This document shows, in pieces, positions 35,828 to 44,322 of a stretch of DNA of 53,735 nucleotides. Within the stretch, counting starts at the first letter, position 1. Every line of letters starts with the position of its first letter. A program made the position numbers and the translations under genes. The stretch comes from Pontibacter qinzhouensis (GTDB lineage: Bacteria > Bacteroidota > Bacteroidia > Cytophagales > Hymenobacteraceae): the NCBI RefSeq assembly GCF_008017455.1, contig NZ_VRTY01000038.1, positions 1 through 53,735 of the forward strand. The letters are read 5' to 3'. A model generated the notes under the pieces. It made no database searches, had not been told where the DNA came from, and saw only the letters and a program-made list of their open reading frames with translations.

Positions 35828-36670
35828 CTAGAGCGTGTATTTGTAGAGATTACCGCCCTCGCTCGTAATAACCAGCATTTTGTCTGTTTCAAAAGCCACA
35901 GCCTCTGTCTGTCCGGCACCTCGCAGACTTACCTCTTTGTATTTGCCATCGTAGAATTTCTCCGGGTTCTTTACCTGCTGAAATATATGTAGTTTTTCTT
36001 TGCTGATGAGCACCACTTCTTTACCGCTCGGGCTAATGGCGGCACCCGTAATGGCAGCTGGTATTTTGTGGCTCCCGATCAGCTTGGCCTGTTGCTTTCC
36101 GGCTTTAGCAGTTACTCTGTAAATTTTGGCCGTCTGTTTTTGCCCTCGGTCTTTAGAGATAAGGTAAAGGTTGCCACCGTGCCAGAAAATAGCCTCACAA
36201 TCGAAGTTCATATCTTGTTTGGCTGGCGGAAAATCTTTCTGGTCTTCGTAGCTGAACCGGATGGCCTCTGCCTTAGTATAGTCTTTTGGATTTACTTTAT
36301 AAATAGCCAGCTCTTTCCGCTTGTTTTTATTGTTGCCGGTATCGGCTATATAGATGTTCCCTTTGTCGTCGCGGGCAAGGTCTTCCCAGTCTACATTCGG
36401 CAGGCCCAGTTTAATGGTTTTGGTAAGTTTCCCGCTCTTGTCGAGCTGGTAAAGGTAAGGTTTATTGCCGGCATCGTTGTGGGTCAGGTAGCCCGAGCCG
36501 TTGGGTAGTACCTCAATACCGGAGCTTTCTGAAACCTCGTCAGGCAGTGCCGCCACTTTTTCGAGAGCAGCCGGTGCGGCGGTGCTTCGCAGGAGCGGTT
36601 CGCGTAAAAAATAAAAGCTAATAGCCAGAATTGTAACAAAAGCAAAAAATATCTTGATCATAAGTTTCAT
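35828..36670 (-). CDS. Exported/membrane-anchored beta-propeller-like protein (SdiA-regulated/NHL-like)
   Basis: 280 residues from the ATG at 36670. A longer frame from 36883 would add 71 residues that run into the divergent VOC gene and lack protein character. N-terminal anchor or signal: KIFFAFVTILAISFYFL. The rest is a series of beta-blade-like repeats with the pattern hydrophobic-turn-hydrophobic (SGIEVLPNGSGYLTHNDAGNKPYLYQLD, WEDLARDDKGNIYIADTGNNKN broken at GNIYIADTGNN, CEAIFWHGGNLYLISKD, ITGAAISPSGKEVVLISKEKLHIF, EAVAFETDKMLVITSEGGNLYKYTL-like end). This resembles SdiA-regulated-domain or NHL-type propellers. No catalytic residues are evident; probably periplasmic or outer surface. Confidence 0.8.
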   Translation of the reverse strand: MKLMIKIFFAFVTILAISFYFLREPLLRSTAAPAALEKVAALPDEVSESSGIEVLPNGSGYLTHNDAGNKPYLYQLDKSGKLTKTIKLGLPNVDWEDLARDDKGNIYIADTGNNKNKRKELAIYKVNPKDYTKAEAIRFSYEDQKDFPPAKQDMNFDCEAIFWHGGNLYLISKDRGQKQTAKIYRVTAKAGKQQAKLIGSHKIPAAITGAAISPSGKEVVLISKEKLHIFQQVKNPEKFYDGKYKEVSLRGAGQTEAVAFETDKMLVITSEGGNLYKYTL

Positions 36671-36808
36671 AGTAAATTTTACAACGTTGCCGGGAGAGGA
36701 ACGGCTACTGTAGTACGCATAGAAAATAGAAAAAGGCTGTCCTTTCTTAGAGAATTCGTAAATAGAGGTATACCTAAATAGAAATATGGTCCTAAAAATA
36801 GAAAAAGC

Positions 36809-37204
36809 ATGGATATTCTGAAAATAAAGGAAACCTGCCTGTACGTTACCGACCTGGAGCGTACAAAAGCTTTCTATAGCCAACAGTTAGGCTTTGCCGT
36901 GATAGGAGAAGTAACAGGGCGGCACGTATTTTTCAGGGCAGGAGCTTCGGTGTTGCTCTGTTTTATAGCTGCCGCCTCAGAACAAGCCGGAACATTGCCG
37001 CCCCATTTCGGAGAAGGCCAGCTGCACCTTGCCTTTGAGGTGGAGAAAGAGCAATACGAACCCTGGAAACAGAAAATAATAAGCCAGGGCATTGCGCTGG
37101 AGCAGGAATATGACTGGGGCAACGGCTACCTCTCGTTCTACTTCCGCGACCCCGACCAGCACCTGCTGGAGGTGGTAATGTCGGGCATGTGGGAGAGAGG
37201 ATGA
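36809..37204 (+). CDS. VOC-superfamily (glyoxalase/bleomycin-resistance-like) protein
   Basis: 131 residues, one vicinal-oxygen-chelate domain with two beta-alpha-beta-beta-beta units: ETCLYVTDLERTKAFYSQQLGF then the C-terminal YLSFYFRDPDQHLLEVV. Likely metal ligands are His in HLAFEVE and Glu in LLEVV. Members include glyoxalase I, thiol transferases and antibiotic-binding proteins; the function here cannot be told. It starts at an ATG divergent from the propeller gene and is convergent with cdd, with an inverted octad word repeat between them. Confidence 0.9.
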   Translation: MDILKIKETCLYVTDLERTKAFYSQQLGFAVIGEVTGRHVFFRAGASVLLCFIAAASEQAGTLPPHFGEGQLHLAFEVEKEQYEPWKQKIISQGIALEQEYDWGNGYLSFYFRDPDQHLLEVVMSGMWERG

Positions 37205-37376
37205 ATTTTGAGTGAATGAATGATTGAGTGAATAATTAGTTTTAGCCAAATGAGGCTTCTGCACCTACTGCTTTGCCTGCTACTTATAAAAACTAAAATT
37301 AAAGTAAATCATTTTCAAAATTCTTGATTTCCACAGCTTTAAAGCATTCACTCAATCACTCAATCAAAATTCATAA
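37201..37376. repeat. Inverted GAGTGAAT-type octad words between VOC gene and cdd
   Basis: The left run (37201-37235; ATGAATTTTGAGTGAATG then ATTGAGTGAA) and the right run (37346-37376, complement) are the same word string with a 4-base indel. They flank a 110-bp AT-rich centre between two convergent stops. Confidence 0.7.
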
Positions 37377-37865
37377 CTTCAAAAGACTGTCTTTGGTGAA
37401 CTGTAGCGGGAGCAGGTCCTGTACGGAGCGGCAGCGGTAAAAGGTGCCATCGGGGCCATGCAGAAGCACCGGTATAGCCTCCTGCTGCTTAAACTCGTAC
37501 TCAGACATAACCTGCCGACAGGCACCGCAAGGTGTAACCGGGAGGTAGTGGAGCTGGTGTTGCCTGCGGGCGGCAACAGCAATTAATTTTACTTTCTGTT
37601 TTGGGAAATGTGCACTCATGGCAAAAAGAGCCGTACGTTCGGCGCAGAGGCCAGAGGGGTAAGCGGCGTTTTCCTGGTTGCTTCCTTTAAACAGCGAGCC
37701 GTTTTCGAGTAGCAGGGCAGCACCTACATAAAAGTTCGAATAAGGAGCATAAGCATCGTTGGCAGCTTCTTCGGCCATTTGCATGGTTTGTTGTTCTAGT
37801 TCGCTGAGCTCGTGTGCTCCGGTCAGTACATCAATTTGAATTGTAATCTGTAGCGCAGTCGCCAT
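37371..37865 (-). CDS. cdd: Cytidine deaminase
   Basis: Converts cytidine and deoxycytidine to uridine forms for salvage. 164 residues, the small homotetrameric type. Signatures: NAYAPYSNFYVGAALL, the zinc and proton-shuttle site LCAERTALFA (Cys and catalytic Glu), and the two other zinc cysteines in PCGACRQVM. The N-terminal ~20 residues are slightly longer than in short forms. Monocistronic, divergent from the saccharopine dehydrogenase-family gene. Confidence 0.95.
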   Translation of the reverse strand: MATALQITIQIDVLTGAHELSELEQQTMQMAEEAANDAYAPYSNFYVGAALLLENGSLFKGSNQENAAYPSGLCAERTALFAMSAHFPKQKVKLIAVAARRQHQLHYLPVTPCGACRQVMSEYEFKQQEAIPVLLHGPDGTFYRCRSVQDLLPLQFTKDSLLKL

Positions 37866-37976
37866 GTAGGTGCTTAAAGTAAAAATTAGAAAAAGGCTAT
37901 AAATATAGCTTAATATCTCCTTATTAGCTAACCTGCAGGTATAATTGGCTGAACCAGGTTATAAATTTTGTAGGGT

Positions 37977-39320
37977 ATGACCAAAAAAATACTTTTACTT
38001 GGAGCCGGAAGATCAGCTACGGTACTTATAAGCTATTTACTCGAGCATGCAGCTGCAGCGGGTTGGGAGCTTACCATTGGCGATGTGGAGGTGCAGCATC
38101 TGCAGCCAGTTTTAGCAGCTAAGGCCTTTGCCAAGGCAATAGTTATAGATGTGCAGGAGCCAACACAGCGTGCTGCCGAAGTAGAAAATGCCGATGTAGT
38201 CATTTCGCTTTTGCCTGCAGCTTTTCATGAGGTGGTGGCACGAGAATGCCTGCAGCAGGGCAAGCACCTGCTAACAGCCTCTTATATGAGCCCCGCCATA
38301 CAGAGTTTGCATGAAGAAGCGCTTCAAAAAGACATTCTGATTTTGATGGAAGCCGGCCTGGACCCTGGCATCGATCATATGTCGGCTATGGCTGCACTGC
38401 ACCAGATCAGGGCAAAAGGTGGGGAATTGCTGTCGTTTAAATCGTTTACAGGTGGTTTGGTGGCTCCTGAGAGTGATAACAACCCCTGGCACTACAAATT
38501 TACCTGGAACCCGCGCAATGTGGTGCTGGCAGGGCAGGGCACTGCGCGCTACATAGAAGCCGGAACCTACAAATACATTCCGTACCACCAGTTATTTACC
38601 CGCACCGAAAAAGTGGAAGTGGCAGGCTACGGCGTGTTTGAAGGCTATGCTAACCGCGACTCCCTTAGCTACAGAAAGCTGTACGGCCTGCAGCACATTC
38701 CGACCATGTTGCGGGGTACCTTGCGCAAAGAGGGCTTTTGTGAAGCCTGGAACACTTTTGTGCAACTTGGCATGACCGATGATACTTACCTGCTAGACAG
38801 CACCATAAACCTGACCAAGTGTAGTTTCCTGGAATCGTTTCTACCTCCTGCTGCAGTGCCCGGCTTACCAGTACAGCAGCGTGTAGCAAGCTACCTGCAG
38901 CTGCCCCAGGAGCACGAAGTGCTGCAAAAGCTGGCATGGCTGGGCCTGTTTTCCGAAGAACCGCTTCAAGTACAAAATGCCACACCAGCCCAAGTGCTGG
39001 AGAAGTTACTGAAAGAGAAATGGAGCCTTTCTCCCGGCGACAAAGACATGATCGTGATGCAGCACCAATTTGTGTACGAGTTGGCAGGTGAGCAGCATGA
39101 GCTGGTGTCGTGGTTGGTAGTGCAGGGCGAAGATGAGGTGCAGACGGCGATGGCGAAAACGGTAGGCCTGCCTGTGGGCATACTGGCGAAGTTGTTGCTG
39201 CAAGGTAAAATTACAAAGCGTGGCGTGGCAATTCCTACAGATAAAGAACTGTACAAACCGGTGCTGCAGGAGCTGCAGGAGTTCGGCGTTAAGTTCTCAG
39301 AAAAGGAGCAGGTTAAGTAA
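37977..39320 (+). CDS. Saccharopine dehydrogenase family protein
   Basis: 447 residues. N-terminal NAD(P)-binding Rossmann domain (KKILLLGAGRSATVLISYL), then VENADVVISLLPAAFHEVVARECL, HLLTASYMSPA, LMEAGLDPGIDHMSAM, the FKSFTGGLVAPESDNNPWHYKF-type segment (key part SFTGGLVAPES), and the C-terminal saccharopine-dehydrogenase domain ending in LPVGILAKLLLQGKI and GVAIPTDKELYKPVLQEL. In lysine degradation this enzyme releases aminoadipate semialdehyde and glutamate. Whether this bacterium uses it so, or in a related carboxyspermidine-type reaction, cannot be told. No lysine-ketoglutarate reductase domain is fused and no pathway partner is adjacent. It converges on trmN6 with a 10-base gap. Confidence 0.92.
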   Translation: MTKKILLLGAGRSATVLISYLLEHAAAAGWELTIGDVEVQHLQPVLAAKAFAKAIVIDVQEPTQRAAEVENADVVISLLPAAFHEVVARECLQQGKHLLTASYMSPAIQSLHEEALQKDILILMEAGLDPGIDHMSAMAALHQIRAKGGELLSFKSFTGGLVAPESDNNPWHYKFTWNPRNVVLAGQGTARYIEAGTYKYIPYHQLFTRTEKVEVAGYGVFEGYANRDSLSYRKLYGLQHIPTMLRGTLRKEGFCEAWNTFVQLGMTDDTYLLDSTINLTKCSFLESFLPPAAVPGLPVQQRVASYLQLPQEHEVLQKLAWLGLFSEEPLQVQNATPAQVLEKLLKEKWSLSPGDKDMIVMQHQFVYELAGEQHELVSWLVVQGEDEVQTAMAKTVGLPVGILAKLLLQGKITKRGVAIPTDKELYKPVLQELQEFGVKFSEKEQVK

Positions 39321-39330
39321 AGGTGCTACT

Positions 39331-40047
39331 TCAGAAAATGAGGTAGAAAGGCTGCAGCAGCCTGCTAAAGGCTACCGTGTACGTAACCGCATCAGCTTCC
39401 CGAATGCAGATGCTGGCAGTTGCCGGGGCAGCGGCCGCTACTCTGGTGTAAGTCTGGATGTGCCGGATGCATTTGCCACCAACACGCGTAAATACCTCCA
39501 GCCGGTGCCCCATAAATAACCCAAAGCGGGTTGCCAGTTCTTCAAAATACTGTGCTTCGGCAGGAGGGAGCAGCAGGTGCAGCTTGCCATCAGGTGTAAG
39601 TTGTGCTGCGGCAAAGGCCAGAATCTCCTCAAAAAGCAAATCGCCGGTGTGCTTGGCTGTGTCTTTTGCCTTGTCTCCTGATTTTAAGGAACTCAGAAAG
39701 AACGGCGGATTCGATAAGATAACATCATACTGGTGCTGACAAGTTTTGGCAAACTCTTGCAAACTCTGCGGGTGCAAGTGTAGCCGGTTTGCCCAGGGGC
39801 TGGCGGCAAAGTTCTCCGCTGCCTGCTGCTGAGCCTCCGGGTTAATTTCTACCGCATCAATCTCTGCTCCTGACCGCTGTGCCACCATCAGGGCCAGTAG
39901 TCCGGTTCCGGTGCCAATATCCATTATCCGTTGCGCTCGCTCCACCTCCACAACTGCTCCAAATAAGCAAGAGTCCGTGCAAACCTTCATAGCGCACTTC
40001 TCCTGCTCCACTCGAAACTGCTTAAACTGAAAGTAGGTGTTAGGCAT
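39331..40047 (-). CDS. trmN6: tRNA1(Val) (adenine37-N6)-methyltransferase
   Basis: 238 residues, YfiC/TrmN6 type. Typical start FQFKQFRVEQEKCAMKVCTDSCLFGA, SAM loop IMDIGTGTGLLALMVAQR, EINPEAQQQAAEN, and the adenine N6-methyltransferase motif SNPPFF near residue 113. It methylates A37 next to the anticodon of tRNA-Val. The last ~25 residues (AVTYTVAFSRLLQPFYLIF) match the family's ending. It is followed on the minus strand by the convergent saccharopine dehydrogenase gene with only 10 bases between. No terminator is seen. Confidence 0.93.
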   Translation of the reverse strand: MPNTYFQFKQFRVEQEKCAMKVCTDSCLFGAVVEVERAQRIMDIGTGTGLLALMVAQRSGAEIDAVEINPEAQQQAAENFAASPWANRLHLHPQSLQEFAKTCQHQYDVILSNPPFFLSSLKSGDKAKDTAKHTGDLLFEEILAFAAAQLTPDGKLHLLLPPAEAQYFEELATRFGLFMGHRLEVFTRVGGKCIRHIQTYTRVAAAAPATASICIREADAVTYTVAFSRLLQPFYLIF

Positions 40048-40077
40048 TCTTTTAATTTTGAATTTTGAGTGGAAATT

Positions 40078-40217
40078 GATTTGAAAATTTGGAAATCTGA
40101 AGATTTGAAAATGTCAGGTATTTATTCGAATTTATATGCAGCAGCGGGTGCCGAAAGGAATTTTATTGGAAATTTCTACTCACTCACTCATTCACTCAAT
40201 CTCTCAATCTCTCATTC
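40078..40217. repeat. Octad word repeats between trmN6 and rnhA
   Basis: Two runs: TTTGAAAA, TTTGGAAA, TCTGAAGA, TTTGAAAA (40078-40112) and CTCACTCA, CTCATTCA, CTCAATCT, CTCAATCT, CTCATTCA (40171-40215). The second is the complement of the run on the other side of rnhA (40688-40750). Confidence 0.7.
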
Positions 40218-40221
40218 AAAA

Positions 40222-40686
40222 TTACTTAGAATTAAACTGGCCTGATTCGAAGCCTTCATCTATGAGCAGGTTAGGGGAGAGGGCGCTGGCAACGGCTAGT
40301 TGGTCGCAGCGTTCGTTTTCGGGGTGGCCGGCGTGGCCTCTTATCCAGACAAACTTTACGTTGTGCTTGGCATATACGCGCAGAAACCTGGCCCACAGAT
40401 CGCCGTTGGCTTTACCGGAAAAACCTTTTTTCTGCCAGCCAAATACCCAGCGTTGTTCCACGGCATCTACCACATATTTAGAGTCGGAGTAAATGGTAAC
40501 CGGTATGCCTGGCTTGGTAATAGCTTCGAGACCTACAATAACAGCCAGCAGTTCCATGCGGTTGTTCGTGGTTTTCCGGTAACCGGCAGTCAGTTCTTTT
40601 TCATGCTGCTTCCAGCGCAGAATCGTTCCGTAGCCTCCAGGCCCAGGGTTACCACGCGAAGCTCCGTCTGTAAATAGCTCGATCAT
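40222..40686 (-). CDS. rnhA: Ribonuclease HI
   Basis: 154 residues. Degrades RNA in RNA-DNA hybrids. Catalytic acids are visible: Asp in ELFTDGASRGNPGPGGYG, Glu in NRMELLAVIVGLEAI, Asp in YSDSKYVVDAVE, and the final His/Asp in RGHAGHPENERCDQLA. There is no N-terminal hybrid-binding domain. It is bracketed on both sides by complementary octad word repeats, so the whole gene sits inside a long inverted repeat. It ends with GQFNSK. Confidence 0.96.
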   Translation of the reverse strand: MIELFTDGASRGNPGPGGYGTILRWKQHEKELTAGYRKTTNNRMELLAVIVGLEAITKPGIPVTIYSDSKYVVDAVEQRWVFGWQKKGFSGKANGDLWARFLRVYAKHNVKFVWIRGHAGHPENERCDQLAVASALSPNLLIDEGFESGQFNSK

Positions 40687-40687
40687 A

Positions 40688-40860
40688 GTTTAAATTTTGA
40701 ATGAGTGAAATGTAATTTTGAATGAGTGGATGAGTGATTGAGTGAATAGATATTTTGGATGAAAGTGCTTTTCTGTAGCTGCTATATGTAGGGTTAAATA
40801 AATAGTAAGCATTTTCAAATCTCCAAATTTTCAAATCATTTTCACTCATTCAACATTCAA
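40688..40860. repeat. Octad word repeats upstream of rnhA
   Basis: GAATGAGT/GAGTGAAT-type words at 40688-40750 and TTCAAATC/TCCAAATT/TTCAAATC at about 40813-40838, then CACTCATTCAACATTC to 40860. They pair with the runs downstream of rnhA. Confidence 0.65.
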
Positions 40861-40862
40861 AA

Positions 40863-41429
40863 CTAAAGAGGCAGGTTGCTTTTGAAAAGTTTGATAGCGA
40901 TAGCCAGCAGTATAATGCCGAAAACTTTCCTGAGAACATTTGCCCCGTCTTTACCAAGTTTACGCTCTATCCAACTCGATGATTTGAGCACAATGTACAC
41001 AAACAGCAGGTTGATAACGATGCCTACCAGCACATTGGGCAGCGAGTAAGCCGCACGCAAAGAAAGCAACGTGGTCATGGTGCCAGCTCCTACAATAAGC
41101 GGGAAGGCGAGTGGCACGATGGAACCGCTTCTGGTTTCGGGGTCGGTGTGGAAAAAGTTCTTTCCCAGAATCATCTCCAGCCCGATCAGGAAAATAACAA
41201 TGGCGCCTGCCATGGCAAACGACTGAAAATCGATGCCAAATAACTGCAGGATAGACTGGCCCAGAAAGAGGAACGCAATCATGAGTATGCCCGAAACAAT
41301 GGTTGCCTTCTCCGATTCTATATGGCCTTCGCGTTTGCGCAGGTCTATAATTATCGGGATGGAGCCCAGAATATCGATAACGGCAAATAAAGTGAGGGTA
41401 ACGGAGGCGATTTCCTTCAGGCTGAACAT
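40863..41429 (-). CDS. MarC-family integral membrane protein
   Basis: 188 residues with six predicted transmembrane helices (TLTLFAVIDILGSIPIII, ATIVSGILMIAFLFLG, SFAMAGAIVIFLIGLEMIL, SIVPLAFPLIVGAGTMTTLL, VLVGIVINLLFVYIVL, VFGIILLAIAIKLF). The conserved PLAFPLIVGAGTM segment is the MarC hallmark. The family function is unknown; despite the name, E. coli MarC is not needed for multidrug resistance. Flanked by rnhA downstream and the aminotransferase upstream on the same strand. Confidence 0.93.
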   Translation of the reverse strand: MFSLKEIASVTLTLFAVIDILGSIPIIIDLRKREGHIESEKATIVSGILMIAFLFLGQSILQLFGIDFQSFAMAGAIVIFLIGLEMILGKNFFHTDPETRSGSIVPLAFPLIVGAGTMTTLLSLRAAYSLPNVLVGIVINLLFVYIVLKSSSWIERKLGKDGANVLRKVFGIILLAIAIKLFKSNLPL

Positions 41430-41490
41430 ATGAAAATAGCTAGGTGGTGGAGCAGGTGCTAAATAAGAGGTTATACTCTGGCGCTAAGGC

Positions 41491-42558
41491 TCAGATCCAG
41501 CTATAGTTTTGCAGGAAAAAACGCTTCAGCTCCTCGTATTCCTCGTCTTGTATGGCCGGGAAGTTGGCAATCCGGAACGTGTTGCGCTGCCAGGGGCCGT
41601 AGCCGTTGCCCAAGCGGATATCCTGCTGCATGGCTTTTTTCTTGATATCGTCTACCAGCCGCTCGTTTGCTTGCAGCGTTATAACGGTTTTAGAACGCAC
41701 CTCTTCGTTCTCTACCAGCGGCGATATTTCCGTAAACTGACTAAAGAAAGTGTATAGGTCATTGGCTCGTGCGGTCAGGTGCTCATCAAGTAGCTTTACC
41801 ACCGGGCGCTCCTCCAGCAGGCGCTTCAGCAGGTAAATGTTGAGCACGTTGGGGGTGTGGGTGGTCTGGTAGTTGAGCATTTTCTCGTACATGGCCAGCA
41901 GGCTGTTGTAGTGGGCACGCTCTGCTTTCTGCTTCGCCCTGAAAATAACCCGTGGCGAGCAGGCCATAACGGCCAGACCTGCCGGCAAGCCAAAACATTT
42001 CTGCACGGAGGCAAACCAGATATCGGCTTTTATCAGTTTCAGGTTCAGGCCAGCCATAGAGGAGGTTGCATCAACGGCTATCAGCTTGTCGCGGTAGCGG
42101 TTCTGCAGGTTCAGGATGGGGGTGGCTGTTACGTGCGTGCCATTAGAGGTCTCGCTTTGGGTAAAGCAGATCAGTTCTGTATCGGAAGAAATGTTCAGGT
42201 CCTCAACCGGCATTTGCTCATTTAAATCGAAGCGGAAACTCTCTGCTTTGGGACGCAGCTTTTTGGCATAGTTATACCAGTTCTCCCCAAAAGACCCATT
42301 AAAAATATGAGAGCTTTTGTTAACAGTAAGACTCTGAATCAGGATTTCCCAGCACTCGGTGGCCGACGAGGCAAAGTAGATGTGGTAGTCCTGCGGAATA
42401 TTTATTTTCTGCTTGAGTAAGCTCACTACCGTCCGCGAAAGCTGCACAAACTGGTCTCCGCGGTGCGGTGTTCCCAAAAAGCCTTCGTCGTACGCATCGG
42501 TAAGGTATTGGCGCACTTCGGGGTACACTTTGGATGGACCAGGATAAAAATTGAGCAT
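41491..42558 (-). CDS. Class V aminotransferase, SerC-like
   Basis: 355 residues, PLP fold type I. The start (MLNFYPGPSKVYPEVRQYL, GTPHRG) is reminiscent of phosphoserine aminotransferase and alanine-glyoxylate aminotransferases. The PLP site is visible as AVDATSSMAGLNL (Asp contacting the PLP nitrogen) and SVQKCFGLPAGLAV with the Schiff-base lysine near residue 195. The C-terminus has LGNGYGPWQRNTFRIANFPA. It could be the serine-synthesis enzyme, but the usual SerC start FSAGPA is absent, so I leave the substrate open. It lies between MarC and aroQ on the same strand. Confidence 0.85.
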   Translation of the reverse strand: MLNFYPGPSKVYPEVRQYLTDAYDEGFLGTPHRGDQFVQLSRTVVSLLKQKINIPQDYHIYFASSATECWEILIQSLTVNKSSHIFNGSFGENWYNYAKKLRPKAESFRFDLNEQMPVEDLNISSDTELICFTQSETSNGTHVTATPILNLQNRYRDKLIAVDATSSMAGLNLKLIKADIWFASVQKCFGLPAGLAVMACSPRVIFRAKQKAERAHYNSLLAMYEKMLNYQTTHTPNVLNIYLLKRLLEERPVVKLLDEHLTARANDLYTFFSQFTEISPLVENEEVRSKTVITLQANERLVDDIKKKAMQQDIRLGNGYGPWQRNTFRIANFPAIQDEEYEELKRFFLQNYSWI

Positions 42559-42630
42559 AAAAATTCTGTTCTGAAATATCGTGTTTAGTCTATCTTTAGA
42601 GCTTAGTCAGACGTGGTTTAGCAGGCTTTG

Positions 42631-43086
42631 TTACGATGTTTTTGCGCCGAAGCCAATTTGCTTTGGTTTTAAACGCATAAAGTACTCCAGGGCAAGCCGG
42701 TAACTATCGAGCCCGAACCCACTGATGCTGCCTGTGCAGTACGGTGCAATCATGCTCCTATGACGATAAGCTTCGCGGGCAAACACATTAGAAATGTGCA
42801 CTTCTACAACGGGCGTTTCTATGGCTTTTATGGCATCTGATAAGGCTATAGACGTGTGCGTATAAGCACCGGCATTCATTACAATGCCTTTGTAGCTGAA
42901 GCCGACTTCGTGCAGTTTGTCAATCAGAATGCCCTCGGTGTTCGATTGGAAATAGGAAAGTTCCAGGTCCGGGAATGCCGCTTTCAGCTCTTCAAAGTAA
43001 AGTTCAAAAGACTGTGTACCGTAAATGCTTTTTTCCCGGACACCCAGCAGGTTTAAGTTGGGGCCGTTCAGGATCAGTATTTTCAT
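42631..43086 (-). CDS. aroQ: 3-Dehydroquinate dehydratase, type II
   Basis: 151 residues. Third step of the shikimate pathway. Signatures: ILNGPNLNLLGVREKSIYG with the catalytic tyrosine, the flexible lid, YFQSNTEGILIDKLHE, MNAGAYTHTSIALSDA, and EVHISNVFAREAYRHRS with the catalytic histidine. This small type II form is unrelated in fold to AroD. A TACCTTTG -7 box lies 54 bases before the ATG on the minus strand. Divergent from xerD. Very secure. Confidence 0.97.
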   Translation of the reverse strand: MKILILNGPNLNLLGVREKSIYGTQSFELYFEELKAAFPDLELSYFQSNTEGILIDKLHEVGFSYKGIVMNAGAYTHTSIALSDAIKAIETPVVEVHISNVFAREAYRHRSMIAPYCTGSISGFGLDSYRLALEYFMRLKPKQIGFGAKTS

Positions 43087-43139
43087 ATGCTGGTGTTTTT
43101 GTGCCTATAAGGCTGTAATTTCAAACTTGCTCTAAACTG

Positions 43140-43147
43140 CAAAGGTA
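43140..43147 (-). promoter_or_regulatory. Bacteroidota -7 element for aroQ
   Basis: TACCTTTG on the minus strand, 54 bases before the aroQ ATG. No TTTG at the right distance upstream. Confidence 0.45.
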
Positions 43148-43385
43148 AGATTAACTATCTTTGCTTTATCATAGTGTAGTCAAAATAATGTGCTTATTGA
43201 TTCTTGTGGTAATTGCCTAATATGCTGATGTAATACCTTTGTCTATGGTTAAATGGCTTAATTGTTAAATTGTTGATTTGTAGATGTGAAGAATCGAAGA
43301 TGAATAACCGGAGCAGCCTTTTAAATTTGATCAGGAGGCTATACCCGAAACTTTTAACTACCAAGTGCCCTATTACAGAAAAGAG

Positions 43386-43420
43386 AGTCTAACATCTAGC
43401 ATCTACAATCTAACATCTAA
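43386..43420. repeat. ATCTA-type heptad word repeat before xerD
   Basis: 7-base words ACATCTA, GCATCTA, CAATCTA, ACATCTA in tandem, ending three bases before the xerD ATG. Same family as the run before ispE. Confidence 0.65.
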
Positions 43421-43422
43421 AC

Positions 43423-44322
43423 ATGAACTGGCCTATCTGCATAAAACAATTTGAACAGTACCTGCAGCTCGAGCGTTCGCTCTCCGGCAACTCAGTGGAG
43501 GCCTATATGCGCGACATCCGGAAGCTGACAGAGTTCTTGCAGCTAAAAGGCTATAAAGAGAGCCCGGAGCAGATGACCCCCGCCCTTGTGCGCGAGTTTC
43601 TGCAGTACGTGGCAGAACTGGGCATGACACCGCACTCGCAGGCCAGAACTTTATCGGGTGTTCGGGCATTCTACAAGTTCCTGATTATGGAAGACATGCT
43701 GGCTCACGACCCCACCGAGACCGTGGAAGCACCCAAGCTGAACCGCAAGCTCCCCGATACGCTCGATTTTCATGAGATAGAGCAACTGCTGAACGCTATC
43801 GATATGTCTACGCCGGAAGGTACGCGCAACCGGGCCATACTCGAAACGCTTTATAGCTCCGGGCTGCGGGTATCGGAGCTGCTGGACCTGAAAATGAGCA
43901 ACCTTTACGAAGACATGGGCTTTCTGAAAGTGGCAGGTAAAGGCGACAAAGAGCGGCTGGTGCCCATCGGGCGAGATGCCCTGAAGCACATCAAGCTCTA
44001 CCGCGAAGGCATCCGGTGCCACCTAACAGTAAAAAAAGGCCACGAAGATGTGCTGTTCCTGAACCGGCGCGGCGCCAAACTGACCCGTGTGATGGTGTTC
44101 ACGATAATTAAAGACCTGGCTGCCAGGGCCAATATTCAGAAACAGGTAAGTCCGCATACCTTTCGCCACTCCTTTGCCACCCACCTGATAGAAGGCGGAG
44201 CCGACCTGCGGGCAGTGCAGGAGATGCTGGGGCACGAATCCATTACCACGACCGAAATTTACACGCACCTCGACCGCGATTACCTGAAGCAGGTGATAAA
44301 AGACTATCATCCGAGGAGTTAA
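43423..44322 (+). CDS. xerD: Site-specific tyrosine recombinase XerD-type
   Basis: 299 residues. Resolves chromosome dimers at dif with a partner recombinase and FtsK (ftsK is 2.5 kb downstream). The N-terminal SAM-like core-binding domain covers residues ~1-90 (FEQYLQLERSLSGNSVEAYMRDIRKL). Catalytic residues: Arg in SGLRVSELL (near 148), His-x-x-Arg in PHTFRHSFATHL (near 243-246), the second His in LGHESITTTEIYTHLD, with nucleophile Tyr near 279. XerC versus XerD is not certain by eye; XerD is favoured by length and similarity of the ending (HPRS). No dif-like site was recognised in the window. Confidence 0.93.
   Translation: MNWPICIKQFEQYLQLERSLSGNSVEAYMRDIRKLTEFLQLKGYKESPEQMTPALVREFLQYVAELGMTPHSQARTLSGVRAFYKFLIMEDMLAHDPTETVEAPKLNRKLPDTLDFHEIEQLLNAIDMSTPEGTRNRAILETLYSSGLRVSELLDLKMSNLYEDMGFLKVAGKGDKERLVPIGRDALKHIKLYREGIRCHLTVKKGHEDVLFLNRRGAKLTRVMVFTIIKDLAARANIQKQVSPHTFRHSFATHLIEGGADLRAVQEMLGHESITTTEIYTHLDRDYLKQVIKDYHPRS

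Larger units (their letters stand above)
43087..43422. other. Spacer between aroQ and xerD
   Basis: 336 bp: aroQ -7 element (43140-43147), a plus-strand TATCTTTG at 43156-43163, GTTAAAT-type words (43246-43275), and an ATCTA heptad run right before the xerD start (43386-43420). Pairs TACCTTTG and TATCTTTG face away from each other 8 bases apart. Confidence 0.5.

Noticed and set aside
36671..36883. 71-codon N-terminal extension of the propeller-like protein
   Set aside because: It would overlap the divergent VOC gene, and the family-like part with a signal helix starts at the ATG at 36670.
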